NCBI GenBank assembly: GCA_946183145.1
Contig: CAMGZM010000003.1
Coordinates: 140,320 to 204,319, forward strand
Direction: 5' to 3'
Origin: an uncultured Fretibacterium sp.
GTDB lineage: Bacteria > Synergistota > Synergistia > Synergistales > Aminobacteriaceae
Length of the DNA: 64,000 bases
Shown here: in pieces, positions 17,973-27,400 of the stretch
Layout of the letters: each line of letters opens with the position of its first letter
Numbering within the stretch: the stretch's first letter is position 1
Translations under genes and position numbers: made by a program
Notes under the pieces: generated by a model
Databases searched by the model: none
What the model was told of the DNA's origin: nothing
The model's input: the letters and a program-made list of their open reading frames with translations, nothing else

Positions 17973-18821
17973 TTATACTCTTCCGCAGCTGCCGATGACT
18001 TGCATTCTTTCTTTTACGTAGCGTTTTACCTCCTCCATTCCGTATGTGCCGTATTTTTTCGGGTCAAATACTCCGGGATTTTCTTTCATGTATTTCTTCA
18101 CGCCGTATGTGTATGAGATCCGCAAGTCTGTCGCGTAATTCACCTTGCACATTCCCATACTCACACAGCGAATCACTTGATCGTCCGGGACTCCTGATGT
18201 GCCGTGAAGCACTAACGGTATACTCACAACTTCACGAATCTTTGCGAGAACGTCAAAATTTATCCGGGGCGTTCCCTTGTAGACTCCGTGCGCAGTACCA
18301 ACAGCAACCGCTAATGAGTCGCACCCGGTTTTCTCAACAAATATTTTTGCCTCGTCAGGGTCAGTATATGGATTGTCGCCTGAATTTTCGAGGCTGTCTT
18401 CTTTTCCGCCGACTCTCCCTAATTCCGCCTCAACGGGAATATTTACGGCGTGGCAAATTTCGGTTACTGTCTTTGTGAGCGAGATATTTTCCTCAAATGG
18501 CAGCTTGCTTCCGTCAATCATGATAGACGTATACCCCGCGTGAAGTGCCTGCACCGCCAACGCTAAAGAGCTTCCGTGATCCAGATGACAGGCTACGGGG
18601 ATTCGCGTGCGTCTTGCTGCGGCTCTGATGTTCGCGAAATACATATCAGCTCCGGCATATTTCACGGTGCTCGGAGTCGTCTGCATGATTACGGGGGAAT
18701 TAGTTTCCTCTGCCGCTGAAAGTACAGCTAACACCATCTCCATATTCTCAACGTTGAAAGCTCCGACGGCGTATTTGTTTCTCTGTGCGTCAAGCAATAA
18801 TTCTCGTGATTTAACCAGCAA
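17973..18821 (-). CDS. class II fructose/tagatose-bisphosphate aldolase (GatY/KbaY-like)
   Basis: A 282-residue class II, zinc-dependent aldolase. Metal and substrate motifs are seen in VACHLDHGSS (His-Asp-His, about residues 76-85), YTSIMIDGSKLPFEENI, VEAELGRVGG (Glu), VGTAHGVYKG (His), and PLVLHGTSGVPD (His) ending with VNYATDLRISY. The length is nearest GatY/KbaY. It starts at TTG 18821, with only a weak SD. It directly follows a GatZ-like gene, the partner subunit of enterobacterial tagatose-bisphosphate aldolase. It may cleave tagatose 1,6- or fructose 1,6-bisphosphate. Confidence 0.87.
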   Translation of the reverse strand: MLVKSRELLLDAQRNKYAVGAFNVENMEMVLAVLSAAEETNSPVIMQTTPSTVKYAGADMYFANIRAAARRTRIPVACHLDHGSSLALAVQALHAGYTSIMIDGSKLPFEENISLTKTVTEICHAVNIPVEAELGRVGGKEDSLENSGDNPYTDPDEAKIFVEKTGCDSLAVAVGTAHGVYKGTPRINFDVLAKIREVVSIPLVLHGTSGVPDDQVIRCVSMGMCKVNYATDLRISYTYGVKKYMKENPGVFDPKKYGTYGMEEVKRYVKERMQVIGSCGRV

Positions 18822-18834
18822 AATTTATCATCTC

Positions 18835-20148
18835 TCAATCGTAAATCTTAGTGCTTACGGCGTAATTGTAATCCTCGCACAAAGCCATAACGCAATCTTT
18901 CACGAGCGCGGAAGCCCTCAGCGGTAATTTTCCGTCCCTGACTCTTCTGTGCTGGCGCGGCATGTACTGACTCAGCATTCCGGCGGGTATTTTGTCTGCT
19001 ATGCTGTCGATGTTGGCGAATAATTTTGTGATTGATGACTTGATTTCGGGGAGGCTGAAATAATATCTGCATCTGTCGGAATAACTGTACTTGCGTGCAA
19101 TGTGCTTCTCCAATTCTGAGCCGTGATAATGTTTCTCCCAGTTGTGCGGATTTTCGAGCATTGCGGACTCTAACGTCTCAATGAAGTTAGCGCGTTCATT
19201 TTCCGGGACTAACTCACGCTCAATCATGCTCAGTGCAAAAAGTCCCTCGCGCAGTGCGAACGTCAGAGCAGGGCCGACCTTGAGAATTGCGATTCCGTCT
19301 TCAACCATCTCGCGCAATTTTTCGGGTGGCTGATAGTCTGTTGAATGTCCCTCAAAGACAAAGCCGGGGTATTTCCGCAATGTTGATGTGAGACTCGCCG
19401 CATCATTCCTGCTGTAAGGGTGAATGTCCTTGTCGCCAAATTCGACTCCGGGCTGAACTACAACGGCTATAACGTCCTGCCATCGTTCAGAGATTCCATG
19501 CTCCTCGAATTTCCGCTTGTAGGTCATTAACGTTGTCTCGAAATCTTTGGGGCTAGTTACTGTGAGTCCCTCGTCATTCTGAGTCCCGCCTGGTATGGGT
19601 ACTTCGCTTCCGATAACATACACCGGGCGCATTTCGCCGGGATTATTTTTCCTCAGTTCCTGATATGCTTTCTCGCACTCCTCAAGCAATATTGCTCCGC
19701 GTTCTGCAATAACATCATCTGCGAGTCTTTCAGTCTTTGAGTCATCCGCAACTTTCATGCTTGTGTCAAGATGAATCTTCTTGAACCCGGCCATGACACA
19801 CAATCTCACAAGCTCACGCGCGCGGCTCATAGCTTCAGACTCCTGGAGATTCGCCCACACAAGAGGCCCCATGTGATCCCCTCCGAGAATGATTCGCGAA
19901 CGGTCAAACCTCACTTTGTCCGCAATCCCGTAAACGTAATCCCGGAAATCTTGCGGCTTCATTCCTGTGTACCCGCCGTACTGGTTAATCTGATTCGCTG
20001 TGCCTTCTATGAGGATTGGCGAGTCGAATCTTTTTCCCTGCTCTAATATCGCTTCTATTGCTATTTCGTTGGCTGTGCAATATGACGGCAGTCCCGCGTG
20101 TATTCCTGATTTCCTTCGTTCTGAAATGTCAAGCAAAGGATTCCGCAA
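18835..20148 (-). CDS. GatZ/KbaZ-like protein (tagatose-bisphosphate aldolase subunit or tagatose-6-phosphate 4-epimerase)
   Basis: A 437-residue protein of the GatZ/KbaZ family (PF08013): GIHAGLPSYCTANEIAIEAI at the N-terminus, PILIEGTANQINQYGGYTG, RIILGGDHMGP, KIHLDTSMKVADD, VIGSEVPIPGG, FEGHSTDYQP and ILKVGPALTFALREGLFAL. In Enterobacteria GatZ was described as an accessory subunit of GatY; in an Agrobacterium hexitol pathway a family member acts as D-tagatose-6-phosphate 4-epimerase. Both fit here. The start is TTG at 20148, with AAGGAG 11 bases upstream. A long dyad-rich leader precedes it. Confidence 0.88.
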   Translation of the reverse strand: MRNPLLDISERRKSGIHAGLPSYCTANEIAIEAILEQGKRFDSPILIEGTANQINQYGGYTGMKPQDFRDYVYGIADKVRFDRSRIILGGDHMGPLVWANLQESEAMSRARELVRLCVMAGFKKIHLDTSMKVADDSKTERLADDVIAERGAILLEECEKAYQELRKNNPGEMRPVYVIGSEVPIPGGTQNDEGLTVTSPKDFETTLMTYKRKFEEHGISERWQDVIAVVVQPGVEFGDKDIHPYSRNDAASLTSTLRKYPGFVFEGHSTDYQPPEKLREMVEDGIAILKVGPALTFALREGLFALSMIERELVPENERANFIETLESAMLENPHNWEKHYHGSELEKHIARKYSYSDRCRYYFSLPEIKSSITKLFANIDSIADKIPAGMLSQYMPRQHRRVRDGKLPLRASALVKDCVMALCEDYNYAVSTKIYD

Positions 20149-20168
20149 TGTAATTATTACTCCTTTCT

Positions 20169-20333
20169 CATATGTGTATGTGAGCGTGCACCCCTCATTT
20201 TTTTATTTGTGATATAATTATTAATTCCTTAAAATAAAATCTCAATAATTTTTACGTGATTAAATAATATTAAACTTTTATTATATCATAAATTTAAAAT
20301 CGAGGGGTGCACCCCCACGATATATACCATATG
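20169..20333. promoter_or_regulatory. AT-rich regulatory region bounded by inverted GTGCACCCCTC repeats
   Basis: GTGCACCCCTC (20186-20196) is repeated in inverse orientation as GAGGGGTGCAC (20302-20312). The right copy contains a perfect 12-base palindrome GGGGTGCACCCC (20304-20315), and the similarity extends outward to CATATG on both sides (from 20169 and to 20333). The interior is about 105 bases of almost pure A/T. On the minus strand TATAAT (complement of 20280-20285) lies one spacer (17 bases) from the palindrome, which would occupy its -35 position. This fits an operator controlling the gatZ operon; a small mobile element is an alternative. Confidence 0.5.
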
Positions 20334-20334
20334 T

Positions 20335-21276
20335 TTATGACTCCTCAATCATTTTCCGAATTGACTCGGGTGAAATTTTCCCCTCCATCGGCCCGAATGC
20401 GGCGGCGTTCAAAGCTCCTGCTGCTGCTCCCATTTTTGCGGCTTCTGCTAACGTTTTGCCCTCAGCGAGTCCGCAAATAAACGCGGCATCGTATGAGTCT
20501 CCTGCTCCGGTAGCGTCCTCCTGAATGACTTTGTAGACGGGCTGTGAGACTTCGAGTCCTTTTCGCGTGTAAATGCTTGAGCCTTTAGAGCCGTTCTTCA
20601 GCACAAGGACTTCAAGCGATGGATTCGCGAACACTGACTCTATTGCCTCGTCAAGATTTTCTTTTCCCGCAAACATTTTCAGCTCAGAGACTCCCGGCAT
20701 TAAGATTGCTGAGCTTCTGAAGACTTCCTGCAACATCTCAAGCACCGCATTATCTTTCAGCATTTCGAGTCGTACATTCGGGTCAAAAGAGATTTTTACG
20801 CCGTGAGACTTCATCATGTTCATAGTCTTGATGATTTCACGCGCAAAATTCACATCAGCCATCAGAGAACAGCCCATTATGTGAAAATATTTCGTGTCCT
20901 CAAAGCCTGCGAAATTCTCAGGTGCTTTTGCCTTAACGCACGGTGAGTTATCCATGTAGAACAAAAATTTTCTTGAGCCGTCAGCAAAATACGTAACGAA
21001 CGCTATACCCGTATGGCCGTCTTCAGGAATGATTACGCGACTCACGTCAACGCCGTCATGTTTCAGCCGACGCATAATATTTTCGCCGAAATCATCATTT
21101 CCGACTCCGCTGATTATTGCCGATGAATGTCCGAGCCGTGCCGCCGTGCTGATGAAAATTCCGGGTGCGCCGCTTGGGAACGGCCCTCGAAAGTAATCGG
21201 ACTCGTATAACGGTATGTCTTCTTTCGGGCGCATTATCTCAACGAGTAACTCACCCATTGTTACAATTTCTGACAT
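20335..21276 (-). CDS. PfkB-family sugar kinase (possible tagatose kinase)
   Basis: A 313-residue ribokinase-family kinase. PfkB signatures: MGELLVEIMRP start, PSGAPGIFISTAARLG (ribokinase would have GGxxxN; here GAP), GVGNDDFGENIMRRL, and the C-terminal anion-hole motif DATGAGDSYDAAFICGL (about residues 255-271) with catalytic Asp. It is close in outline to KDG kinases and to hexitol-pathway tagatose kinases. It lies directly upstream of the gatZ operon, separated by the palindromic region. Phosphorylation of a ketohexose such as tagatose would give the substrate expected for the GatZ-like enzyme; this is inference from context. Confidence 0.82.
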   Translation of the reverse strand: MSEIVTMGELLVEIMRPKEDIPLYESDYFRGPFPSGAPGIFISTAARLGHSSAIISGVGNDDFGENIMRRLKHDGVDVSRVIIPEDGHTGIAFVTYFADGSRKFLFYMDNSPCVKAKAPENFAGFEDTKYFHIMGCSLMADVNFAREIIKTMNMMKSHGVKISFDPNVRLEMLKDNAVLEMLQEVFRSSAILMPGVSELKMFAGKENLDEAIESVFANPSLEVLVLKNGSKGSSIYTRKGLEVSQPVYKVIQEDATGAGDSYDAAFICGLAEGKTLAEAAKMGAAAGALNAAAFGPMEGKISPESIRKMIEES

Positions 21277-21367
21277 GAAAAATTTGCCCCCTTGAAACGA
21301 GGATTAATAGATTCTTGTGGGATTCGTGAAAAGTTTACTATAAGTGATGGTAAATGTAAAACTTTCA

Positions 21368-21449
21368 TGCGGAGGAGGGGACTTGAACCCCTACGCCTTG
21401 AGGGTATCAGATCCTAAGTCTGACGCGTCTACCATTCCGCCACCCCCGC
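21368..21449 (-). tRNA. tRNA-Leu (anticodon UAG)
   Basis: A complete cloverleaf on the minus strand: acceptor GCGGGGG (5' end at 21449) pairs with CCTCCGC; D-arm GGCGGAATGGTAGACGCG; anticodon stem TCAGA/TCTGA around loop CTTAGGA, giving UAG; a long variable arm (TACCCCTCAAGGCGTA) as in class II tRNAs; T-arm GGGGTTCAAGTCCCC. The CCA end is not encoded. Confidence 0.95.
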
Positions 21450-21466
21450 AACTCTTTGCTATTGTA

Positions 21467-21739
21467 TCACGCCTGCTTGTATATGTTGCTACGATGTCCT
21501 ATTTCAAGCACAAGCACAACAAGGACATCATCATGTATTTCACATATCAGGCGATAATCTCCCACACGGTAACGCCATTGCCCTGCACGTGAACCAGTAA
21601 GACCTTTTCCGCGCTGTCTTGGGTCATCAATTTCCGAAAGCCTGTCTAAATATTTCTCAATCTGCGTTCTTATTGGCTTATCTAATTTCTTCAGCGTATC
21701 ACGTGCGTTTTTCTCAAACTCAATTTTCCAGTGCTGCAA
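21467..21739 (-). CDS. type II toxin, RelE/ParE family
   Basis: A 90-residue RelE-like protein: basic N-terminal helices (FEKNARDTLKKLDKPIRTQIEKYLDRL), then GKGLTGSRAGQWRYRVGDYRLICEIHDDVLVVLVLEIGHRSNIY, the classic (W)RYRVGDYR core and the terminal IGHR. RelE toxins cut mRNA on the ribosome; ParE relatives poison gyrase. The conserved Arg and Tyr/His residues favour mRNA cleavage. It overlaps the antitoxin gene by 20 bases and lies at the 3' end of the purC-purF transcript. Confidence 0.88.
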   Translation of the reverse strand: MQHWKIEFEKNARDTLKKLDKPIRTQIEKYLDRLSEIDDPRQRGKGLTGSRAGQWRYRVGDYRLICEIHDDVLVVLVLEIGHRSNIYKQA

Positions 21740-21935
21740 GTTCGTCCTTCACTTTGTCCCATGAATGTATTTCTGTCCTGCCTGATTTCACGGCTTGGGA
21801 TATTTCTGCTCCCGTGTCGCTGTCTTCAAAGTATTCTTTCAGGAGTTCAACCGCTAAATCTTCGCACGGCCTGTTGAACTCGCGCCCCCATTCTGACACA
21901 CGCGCTTCAAGCTCAGGCGTAAGAGTTATTATCAT
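21720..21935 (-). CDS. type II antitoxin, ribbon-helix-helix type
   Basis: A 71-residue acidic protein: [16 protein letters not shown] as the N-terminal beta strand and helix of a ribbon-helix-helix DNA-binding domain, then an acidic C-terminal tail (EYFEDSDTGAEISQAVKSGRTEIHSWDKVKDEL) of the kind that wraps RelE-like toxins. GGAGGTG precedes its ATG. Its start overlaps the purF stop (ATGA) and its end overlaps the toxin start, so the pair is translationally coupled to purF. Confidence 0.85.
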   Translation of the reverse strand: MIITLTPELEARVSEWGREFNRPCEDLAVELLKEYFEDSDTGAEISQAVKSGRTEIHSWDKVKDELAALEN

Positions 21936-23323
21936 GACAATTCACCTCCGCTTACAGGGACTTCCATCGGGTAATTTCCGTCAAAACATGCCTTGCAGTA
22001 TGAGTCCTCACAGCAGACTTCACGCAAACTTTCTTCACTGAGATACGTCAATGAGTCCGCGCCTAAGTATTCGCAGATTTCCTCCGGGGATTTCTGCACA
22101 GCAATCAGCTTTTCTCTATGCGGTGTATCAATCCCGAAATAGCACGAGAATTTTACCTCAGGAGAAGCCGCGCAAACATGAATCTCTTTCGCCCCGGCAT
22201 CGCGCAAATGTCCCACAATCCGGCGCAGAGTCGTCCCTCTCACTATTGAGTCGTCAATGATGATTAGCCTTTTGCCCTCAATGTTTCGCCGAATCGTTGA
22301 CAGCTTTATTCTCACAGCGTCATCACGCATTGCCTGTGATGGTAGTATGAACGTCCGCCCCATGTATTTGTTCTTGATGAGTCCCTCGCCGTAAGGAATC
22401 CCGGAAGCCTCCGCGTAACCTATCGCAGCAGGAATTCCCGAATCAGGCACGGCCATGACAACATCAGCCTCAATCTTTCGTTGATTCGCTAACTTCATTC
22501 CACAGCGACGGCGGAAATCGTACACGCTCACACCGTCAACAATAGAGTCCGGCCTCGCAAAATATACCATCTCGAAGACACAAAGATTCTTCCTGCACCA
22601 GTGAGAAGGCTCAACGCTCCGTAATCCGTCCTTGTCGGCAATAACAATTTCTCCCGGCTTAACGTCTCGGACAAATTCAGCGTCAAGTGCTTCAAGCGCG
22701 CATGTCTCAGACGCAAACACAAAGCCCGAATCATTCTTGAGCTTCCCAATGCACAATGGGTGAAGGCCGTATGAATCTCTCACGCCGATTAACTTATCGC
22801 CAATTGTGATGACTAACACATACGCGCCCTTGATGAGACTCATTGCGTTTTTGATTCCCGCCTCGATTCCCCGTGAGCCGTGCTGGCATATCAGGTTGAG
22901 GATTGACTCTGAGTCGCTCGTTGTGTGGAAGATTACGCCCTCATCTGTGAGCATTTCACGGAGGCTGTCAGCGTTGACGAGATTCCCGTTGTGCGCTAAT
23001 GCTATTTCGCCGAGCCGACATGATGCCGCTAAAGGCTGTGCGCTTCTCTGTGAACCGTCGCCCGCTGTGGAGTATCTCACATGGCCGATTGCGATATTAC
23101 CCGGCAATTTCCCGAAGTCATAGCCCCGGAAAACTTCACCCGCGAGTCCTAAATCTTTGCGGATCTCGATTTTCCCCGCAGAGTTCGCCGCAATCCCTGC
23201 GCTTTCCTGCCCTCTGTGCTGAAGCGCGTAAAGTCCGTAATACACCAAGTGAGACGCTTGCCCGGCCTCATCATTCAGATATACACCTATCACGCCGCAC
23301 TCCTCGTGAATCTCATCAGACAT
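21932..23323 (-). CDS. purF: amidophosphoribosyltransferase
   Basis: PurF catalyses the first committed step of purine synthesis, PRPP plus glutamine to phosphoribosylamine. The 463-residue chain begins [17 protein letters not shown]: the Cys at position 9 is the glutaminase nucleophile, exposed after removal of a short propeptide. Other motifs: [21 protein letters not shown], the PRPP loop [13 protein letters not shown] (about residues 348-360). Cysteines in [16 protein letters not shown] and [11 protein letters not shown] match the 4Fe-4S ligand pattern of the Bacillus-type enzyme. Overlaps the purC end by eight bases. Confidence 0.95.
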   Translation of the reverse strand: MSDEIHEECGVIGVYLNDEAGQASHLVYYGLYALQHRGQESAGIAANSAGKIEIRKDLGLAGEVFRGYDFGKLPGNIAIGHVRYSTAGDGSQRSAQPLAASCRLGEIALAHNGNLVNADSLREMLTDEGVIFHTTSDSESILNLICQHGSRGIEAGIKNAMSLIKGAYVLVITIGDKLIGVRDSYGLHPLCIGKLKNDSGFVFASETCALEALDAEFVRDVKPGEIVIADKDGLRSVEPSHWCRKNLCVFEMVYFARPDSIVDGVSVYDFRRRCGMKLANQRKIEADVVMAVPDSGIPAAIGYAEASGIPYGEGLIKNKYMGRTFILPSQAMRDDAVRIKLSTIRRNIEGKRLIIIDDSIVRGTTLRRIVGHLRDAGAKEIHVCAASPEVKFSCYFGIDTPHREKLIAVQKSPEEICEYLGADSLTYLSEESLREVCCEDSYCKACFDGNYPMEVPVSGGELS

Positions 23324-24038
23324 TTTTGCCGTTTATGCGCCTGAATATTTCCTCGTAGGCTTCCTCAACCCCGCCCATGTCCCGGCGGAATCTGTCCTTG
23401 TCGAGCTTCTCATTCGTCTTTGCGTCCCAAAATCTGCAAGTGTCAGGCGAAATCTCATCAGCAAGAATTATCGTCCCATCGGGCAGTCTTCCGGCCTCTA
23501 TCTTGAAGTCCACGAGCTTGACTCCAATTCCCGCAAAAAATTCCTTCAGCACGTCATTCACTTTATACGCCATTTCGCGAATCGCTTTCAGTTCGTCTTC
23601 TGTTGCGACTCCCAACGCTATTATGTGGCTGTCGTTGATTAACGGGTCATTGAGCGCGTCATCCTTCAGGGAAAATTCAAGCGTCGGACATTTCAGCGGT
23701 GTACCTTCCTCGACTCCGTAACGTTTTGAGAATGATCCGGCGGCTGTGTTTCGTATGATTATCTCAAGAGGCACAATCTTTACGGCTTTGACGAGTGTCT
23801 CGCGGTCGCTTAACTGTTCCACAAAATGAGTCCTGACTCCATTTTTCTCCAGAAGCCTGAACATCATATTGCTCATCTTGTTGTTGATTACGCCCTTGCC
23901 TGTGATTGTTCCGTGCTTGAGGCCGTTGAACGCTGTAGCATCGTCTTTGTACTCTACAATGTAGTATGAAGGGTCAGAGGTAGCAAAAACTTTCTTTGCT
24001 TTTCCCTCGTATCTCTGCTCAAGTTTCGTGATGTCCAT
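23316..24038 (-). CDS. purC: phosphoribosylaminoimidazole-succinocarboxamide synthase
   Basis: PurC (SAICAR synthetase) ligates aspartate to CAIR in purine synthesis. The 240-residue protein shows [11 protein letters not shown], the KDDATAFNG and [11 protein letters not shown] segments, [20 protein letters not shown] and [13 protein letters not shown], all in family order. The start is ATG at 24038, preceded by AAGGAAGG; an upstream in-frame ATG at 24086 would add 16 residues with no SD and no homology. First gene of purC-purF-antitoxin-toxin. Confidence 0.95.
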   Translation of the reverse strand: MDITKLEQRYEGKAKKVFATSDPSYYIVEYKDDATAFNGLKHGTITGKGVINNKMSNMMFRLLEKNGVRTHFVEQLSDRETLVKAVKIVPLEIIIRNTAAGSFSKRYGVEEGTPLKCPTLEFSLKDDALNDPLINDSHIIALGVATEDELKAIREMAYKVNDVLKEFFAGIGVKLVDFKIEAGRLPDGTIILADEISPDTCRFWDAKTNEKLDKDRFRRDMGGVEEAYEEIFRRINGKNV

Positions 24039-24077
24039 GATGATTTTTTCCTTCCTTGTGAATTGCTGAATTACAAT

Positions 24078-24107
24078 ATTATACATGCAGGCTCAAATTG
24101 CAGTTAA
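24078..24107 (-). promoter_or_regulatory. probable promoter of the purC-purF operon
   Basis: On the minus strand TTAACT (24107-24102), an 18-base spacer and a perfect TATAAT (24083-24078). It lies about 40 bases before the purC start. Confidence 0.55.
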
Positions 24108-24147
24108 TGTTGTTGACTCATTCACAGCAAAAATGAATCGGAGTCTT

Positions 24148-24351
24148 TCACTCGTCAGACTCAAAAAACTCTTTGCGTTTCCAGTACCACAAACCCAAAG
24201 CTGAACCGCCGAAAATTATCCCCGCGCTTAATCCGCCGATTACGTAATCGGTATTGATTCCCCCGCCGAATAACGAGCTTCCGTAACCTGCAAGAGCATA
24301 GCCGAATGAGATTACGCACAGAAGAGACAATGTTGTGATGAACAAACGCAT
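24148..24351 (-). CDS. small membrane protein, unknown function
   Basis: A 67-residue protein with two hydrophobic helices: an N-terminal one (MRLFITTLSLLCVISFGYALAG) and a second (VIGGLSAGIIFGGSALGLWYW), followed by a charged tail KRKEFFESDE. A TTG at 24375 would add eight residues. The ribosome site is weak for either start. No family is recognised. It is transcribed toward purC but separated by about 110 bases that contain the purC promoter. Confidence 0.5.
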   Translation of the reverse strand: MRLFITTLSLLCVISFGYALAGYGSSLFGGGINTDYVIGGLSAGIIFGGSALGLWYWKRKEFFESDE

Positions 24352-24450
24352 AATTTTTTTCACCGTCCGTAACAACCTGTAATAAAATAAATGAAAGTTT
24401 ACACCGAAAAATAATTATTCACACATAAAATCATGAAAGGAGTAATTATC

Positions 24451-27400
24451 ATGCAGAAATTTTTGAAGCGTTTTTCAGTTTCTGTGCTGCTGATTATGAC
24501 TCTGTTTTTTCTTCCGGCATTTGCAGATGATGAAGGACATTTTGAGTCATTATCACCAGAGTTTTTAGAGTGGCAGTCAGAACACGAATCCGAGTCAGAT
24601 TTGCCGTCCTCAAAGAATGCTATGCCCGGCGAAAATGATTCAGGCGGTTATATTCCGTTCCCTGTGGACTTGTCGCACCTCGCGGAAAATCCTCCTGTTG
24701 AGACATCACAATTCCCGAACCGCAAAGACTCGACTCTTCCTTCAGCGTTTGACTTGAGGAACGTGAACGGAAAATCATACGTTACGAGCGTAAAGAGTCA
24801 GCTTCCTTACGGCACATGCTGGTCATTCGCGTCAATCGGCGCAATTGAGTCAAATATGCTGATGCAGGGGCTTGGGACTTACGATTTATCCGAAATGCAT
24901 TTAGCGTGGTTTGCTTTCAGGGGTGATGACAAGTCAAAAGCATTCCTGAATATGCACAGCTCAAGTTTTGCGTCAGTAATGGGGCATGGCGGAAACTCAT
25001 TTTATCCGGCGGCATTGTTCACGAGGCTTTCAGGGCCTGCATACGAGTCTGATGTTCCTTACGGCGAAAACAAACAGCCTTCAGAGGGAAGCCCAGACGA
25101 TTACACCAGAGCCGCAAGAGTCCGGGAAATATATTATCTCAGCATGGCCGGAGAACCGAACGTGAACGCGTCAGACTCAGCAAGAGACATAGTGAAGCGC
25201 AGAATCATGGAGACAGGCGCGGTTGTCGGGAATTACGCGAGCAACAACGGAAGTTACAACAAAACGACTTCAGCAGGAACAAACTATTACTACAAGAGCA
25301 GCTCAACGAATCACGCTGTTCAGATAATAGGATGGGACGACAATTATTCACGCAACAATTTCGCGACAAAACCGAGTGTAGACGGCGCATGGCTCATCAA
25401 AAACTCATGGGGCGATGAATGGTGGACAGGCTCAAAATACGCGGGTGATAACGGATGCTTCTGGATGTCTTACGCACAGCACTTGACGGAGGGAAGCGCG
25501 TTCATCACGGAAAAAGCTGACGAGAAAATGAAGGCGTATTACTATGACGCTTTAGGCTGGTGCAGCACATTCAGCTACAGCGGATCAACAATACACGCCG
25601 CAAACGTCTTCAAGTCAGAAAGAGACGGCGAAACATTAACGGAAGTCGGATTCATCACGCCGAACAACAACGTGAATTACGAGATAAACATTTACGCAGG
25701 AATGTCATCAATGCCATCAAGCAGCCCGATTCCTTCCGGGATTATGGCGGGAGTCTCTACATCTTCCGGCACTATTGCTTACGCGGGTTATCACACTGTA
25801 ACGCTTGATACTCCTGTAACGCTCTCGGAGGGTGAATATTTTTCCGTCGTCGTAACGTTCACAAACTGCTCAAGCGCGGCTGTTGAGAGAAAAGTTTCTG
25901 GATGGTCTAACAATGCTGTGATTGATACAGGCAGCTTCTTTTCACCGAACGGCACTTCATGGGTAACGGGAGCAAGCCAGAGCGCAAACGCAACAATAAA
26001 GGCATTCACAGTTTCGGGCAAAGTTTCAGGAACAGCACCGAGAATACATGACGGTTATCCCGATGACGCATACATGAACCAGGCATACAGCTACACGGTT
26101 ACAGCGTCAGGCACAAAGCCTTTAACGTGGTCAACAAGCGGAAACGTTCCGGCGGGACTCGCAATAGATTCATCAACGGGCGAAATCTCAGGGACTCCAA
26201 CAACAGAAGGTAACTACACATTCAACGTAACAGCGTCAAACTCTTACGGCTCCGACAAGAAATCATACACAATGAATGTCTGGGACGTTCCTGTGATAAG
26301 CAAGGACGAAATCACCGGCTACGTAGGCTACAGGTTAAGCTATCAGATGACATTAACGCCGTCAGCTTCAGCAACGTGGAGCACGTCCGACAAACTTCCG
26401 GCGGGATTGTCGCTCACAAAAGCGGGACTCATTTCCGGCAAGCCCACGAAAGCAGGAACATACAGCGCGACTCTCAAGGCTGTAACATCAGTAGGAGAGT
26501 CATCAGCGGCAGTAACATTCACGATCAACGCAAAGCCAGTGAAGCCCGTAATACGAATCGCAAGCCTCAAAGCAATAATGATAGGCGAGGAATTTTCGCA
26601 TGACATTGAAGCAACAGGAACAGAGCCGATCACAATCACAATAGAAGGACAGCCCGACGGAATAACACTCAACAGCGCAACGGCATACATGACCGGCACT
26701 CCAACAACAGCAGGAACTTACAGCATAAAGATTACGGCGGAAAATATTGCTACACAGCTCGACAACAAACCCGTAACAAAAACTGTAAAGCTCACAGTCA
26801 AAGCACGCCCGCCCGTCATTAACGCACCTGCAACGCTTGATGATGCTATATTGGGTGAAAGTTACGGCTATGTGAAATTCTCACTCTCTGACGGAACATC
26901 GCCGGTAACATGGAAATTAACGGGGCAGCCTTCAGGAATGAGCATAAACAGCGACGGAGAAATATACGGGACTCCGAAAAAGGCAGGAAAATTCACGCTC
27001 ACAGTGAAAGCCACAAACGCAGGAGGAAGCGACACAGTAAGACTGCCTCTCGTTGTTCTTCAGAAACCCACGATAACGACAACAAAAATCTCAAACGCAA
27101 CGACAGACAAGAAATATACCGCACGTTTGAGCGCAAAAGGAAATACGCCTATAGCTTGGGAGATAAGCGGACTTCCTGAGACAATGACATTCACGCAGAA
27201 TGAATCAGGAACTACAGCAACGATTACGGGGACTCCTGTTGAAGCTGAAGATTACGAGGTGAAGATAAGAGTCTCGAACGCCGCCGGAGAAGATGAGTCA
27301 ACGATAAACTTTCACGTAAACGGAGTCGCGCCTAAACTCTCAGCAACATTAGCACGCGCAAAAGTCGGCGAAGAGTATGAAGAGACGAGAATTTACGCAA

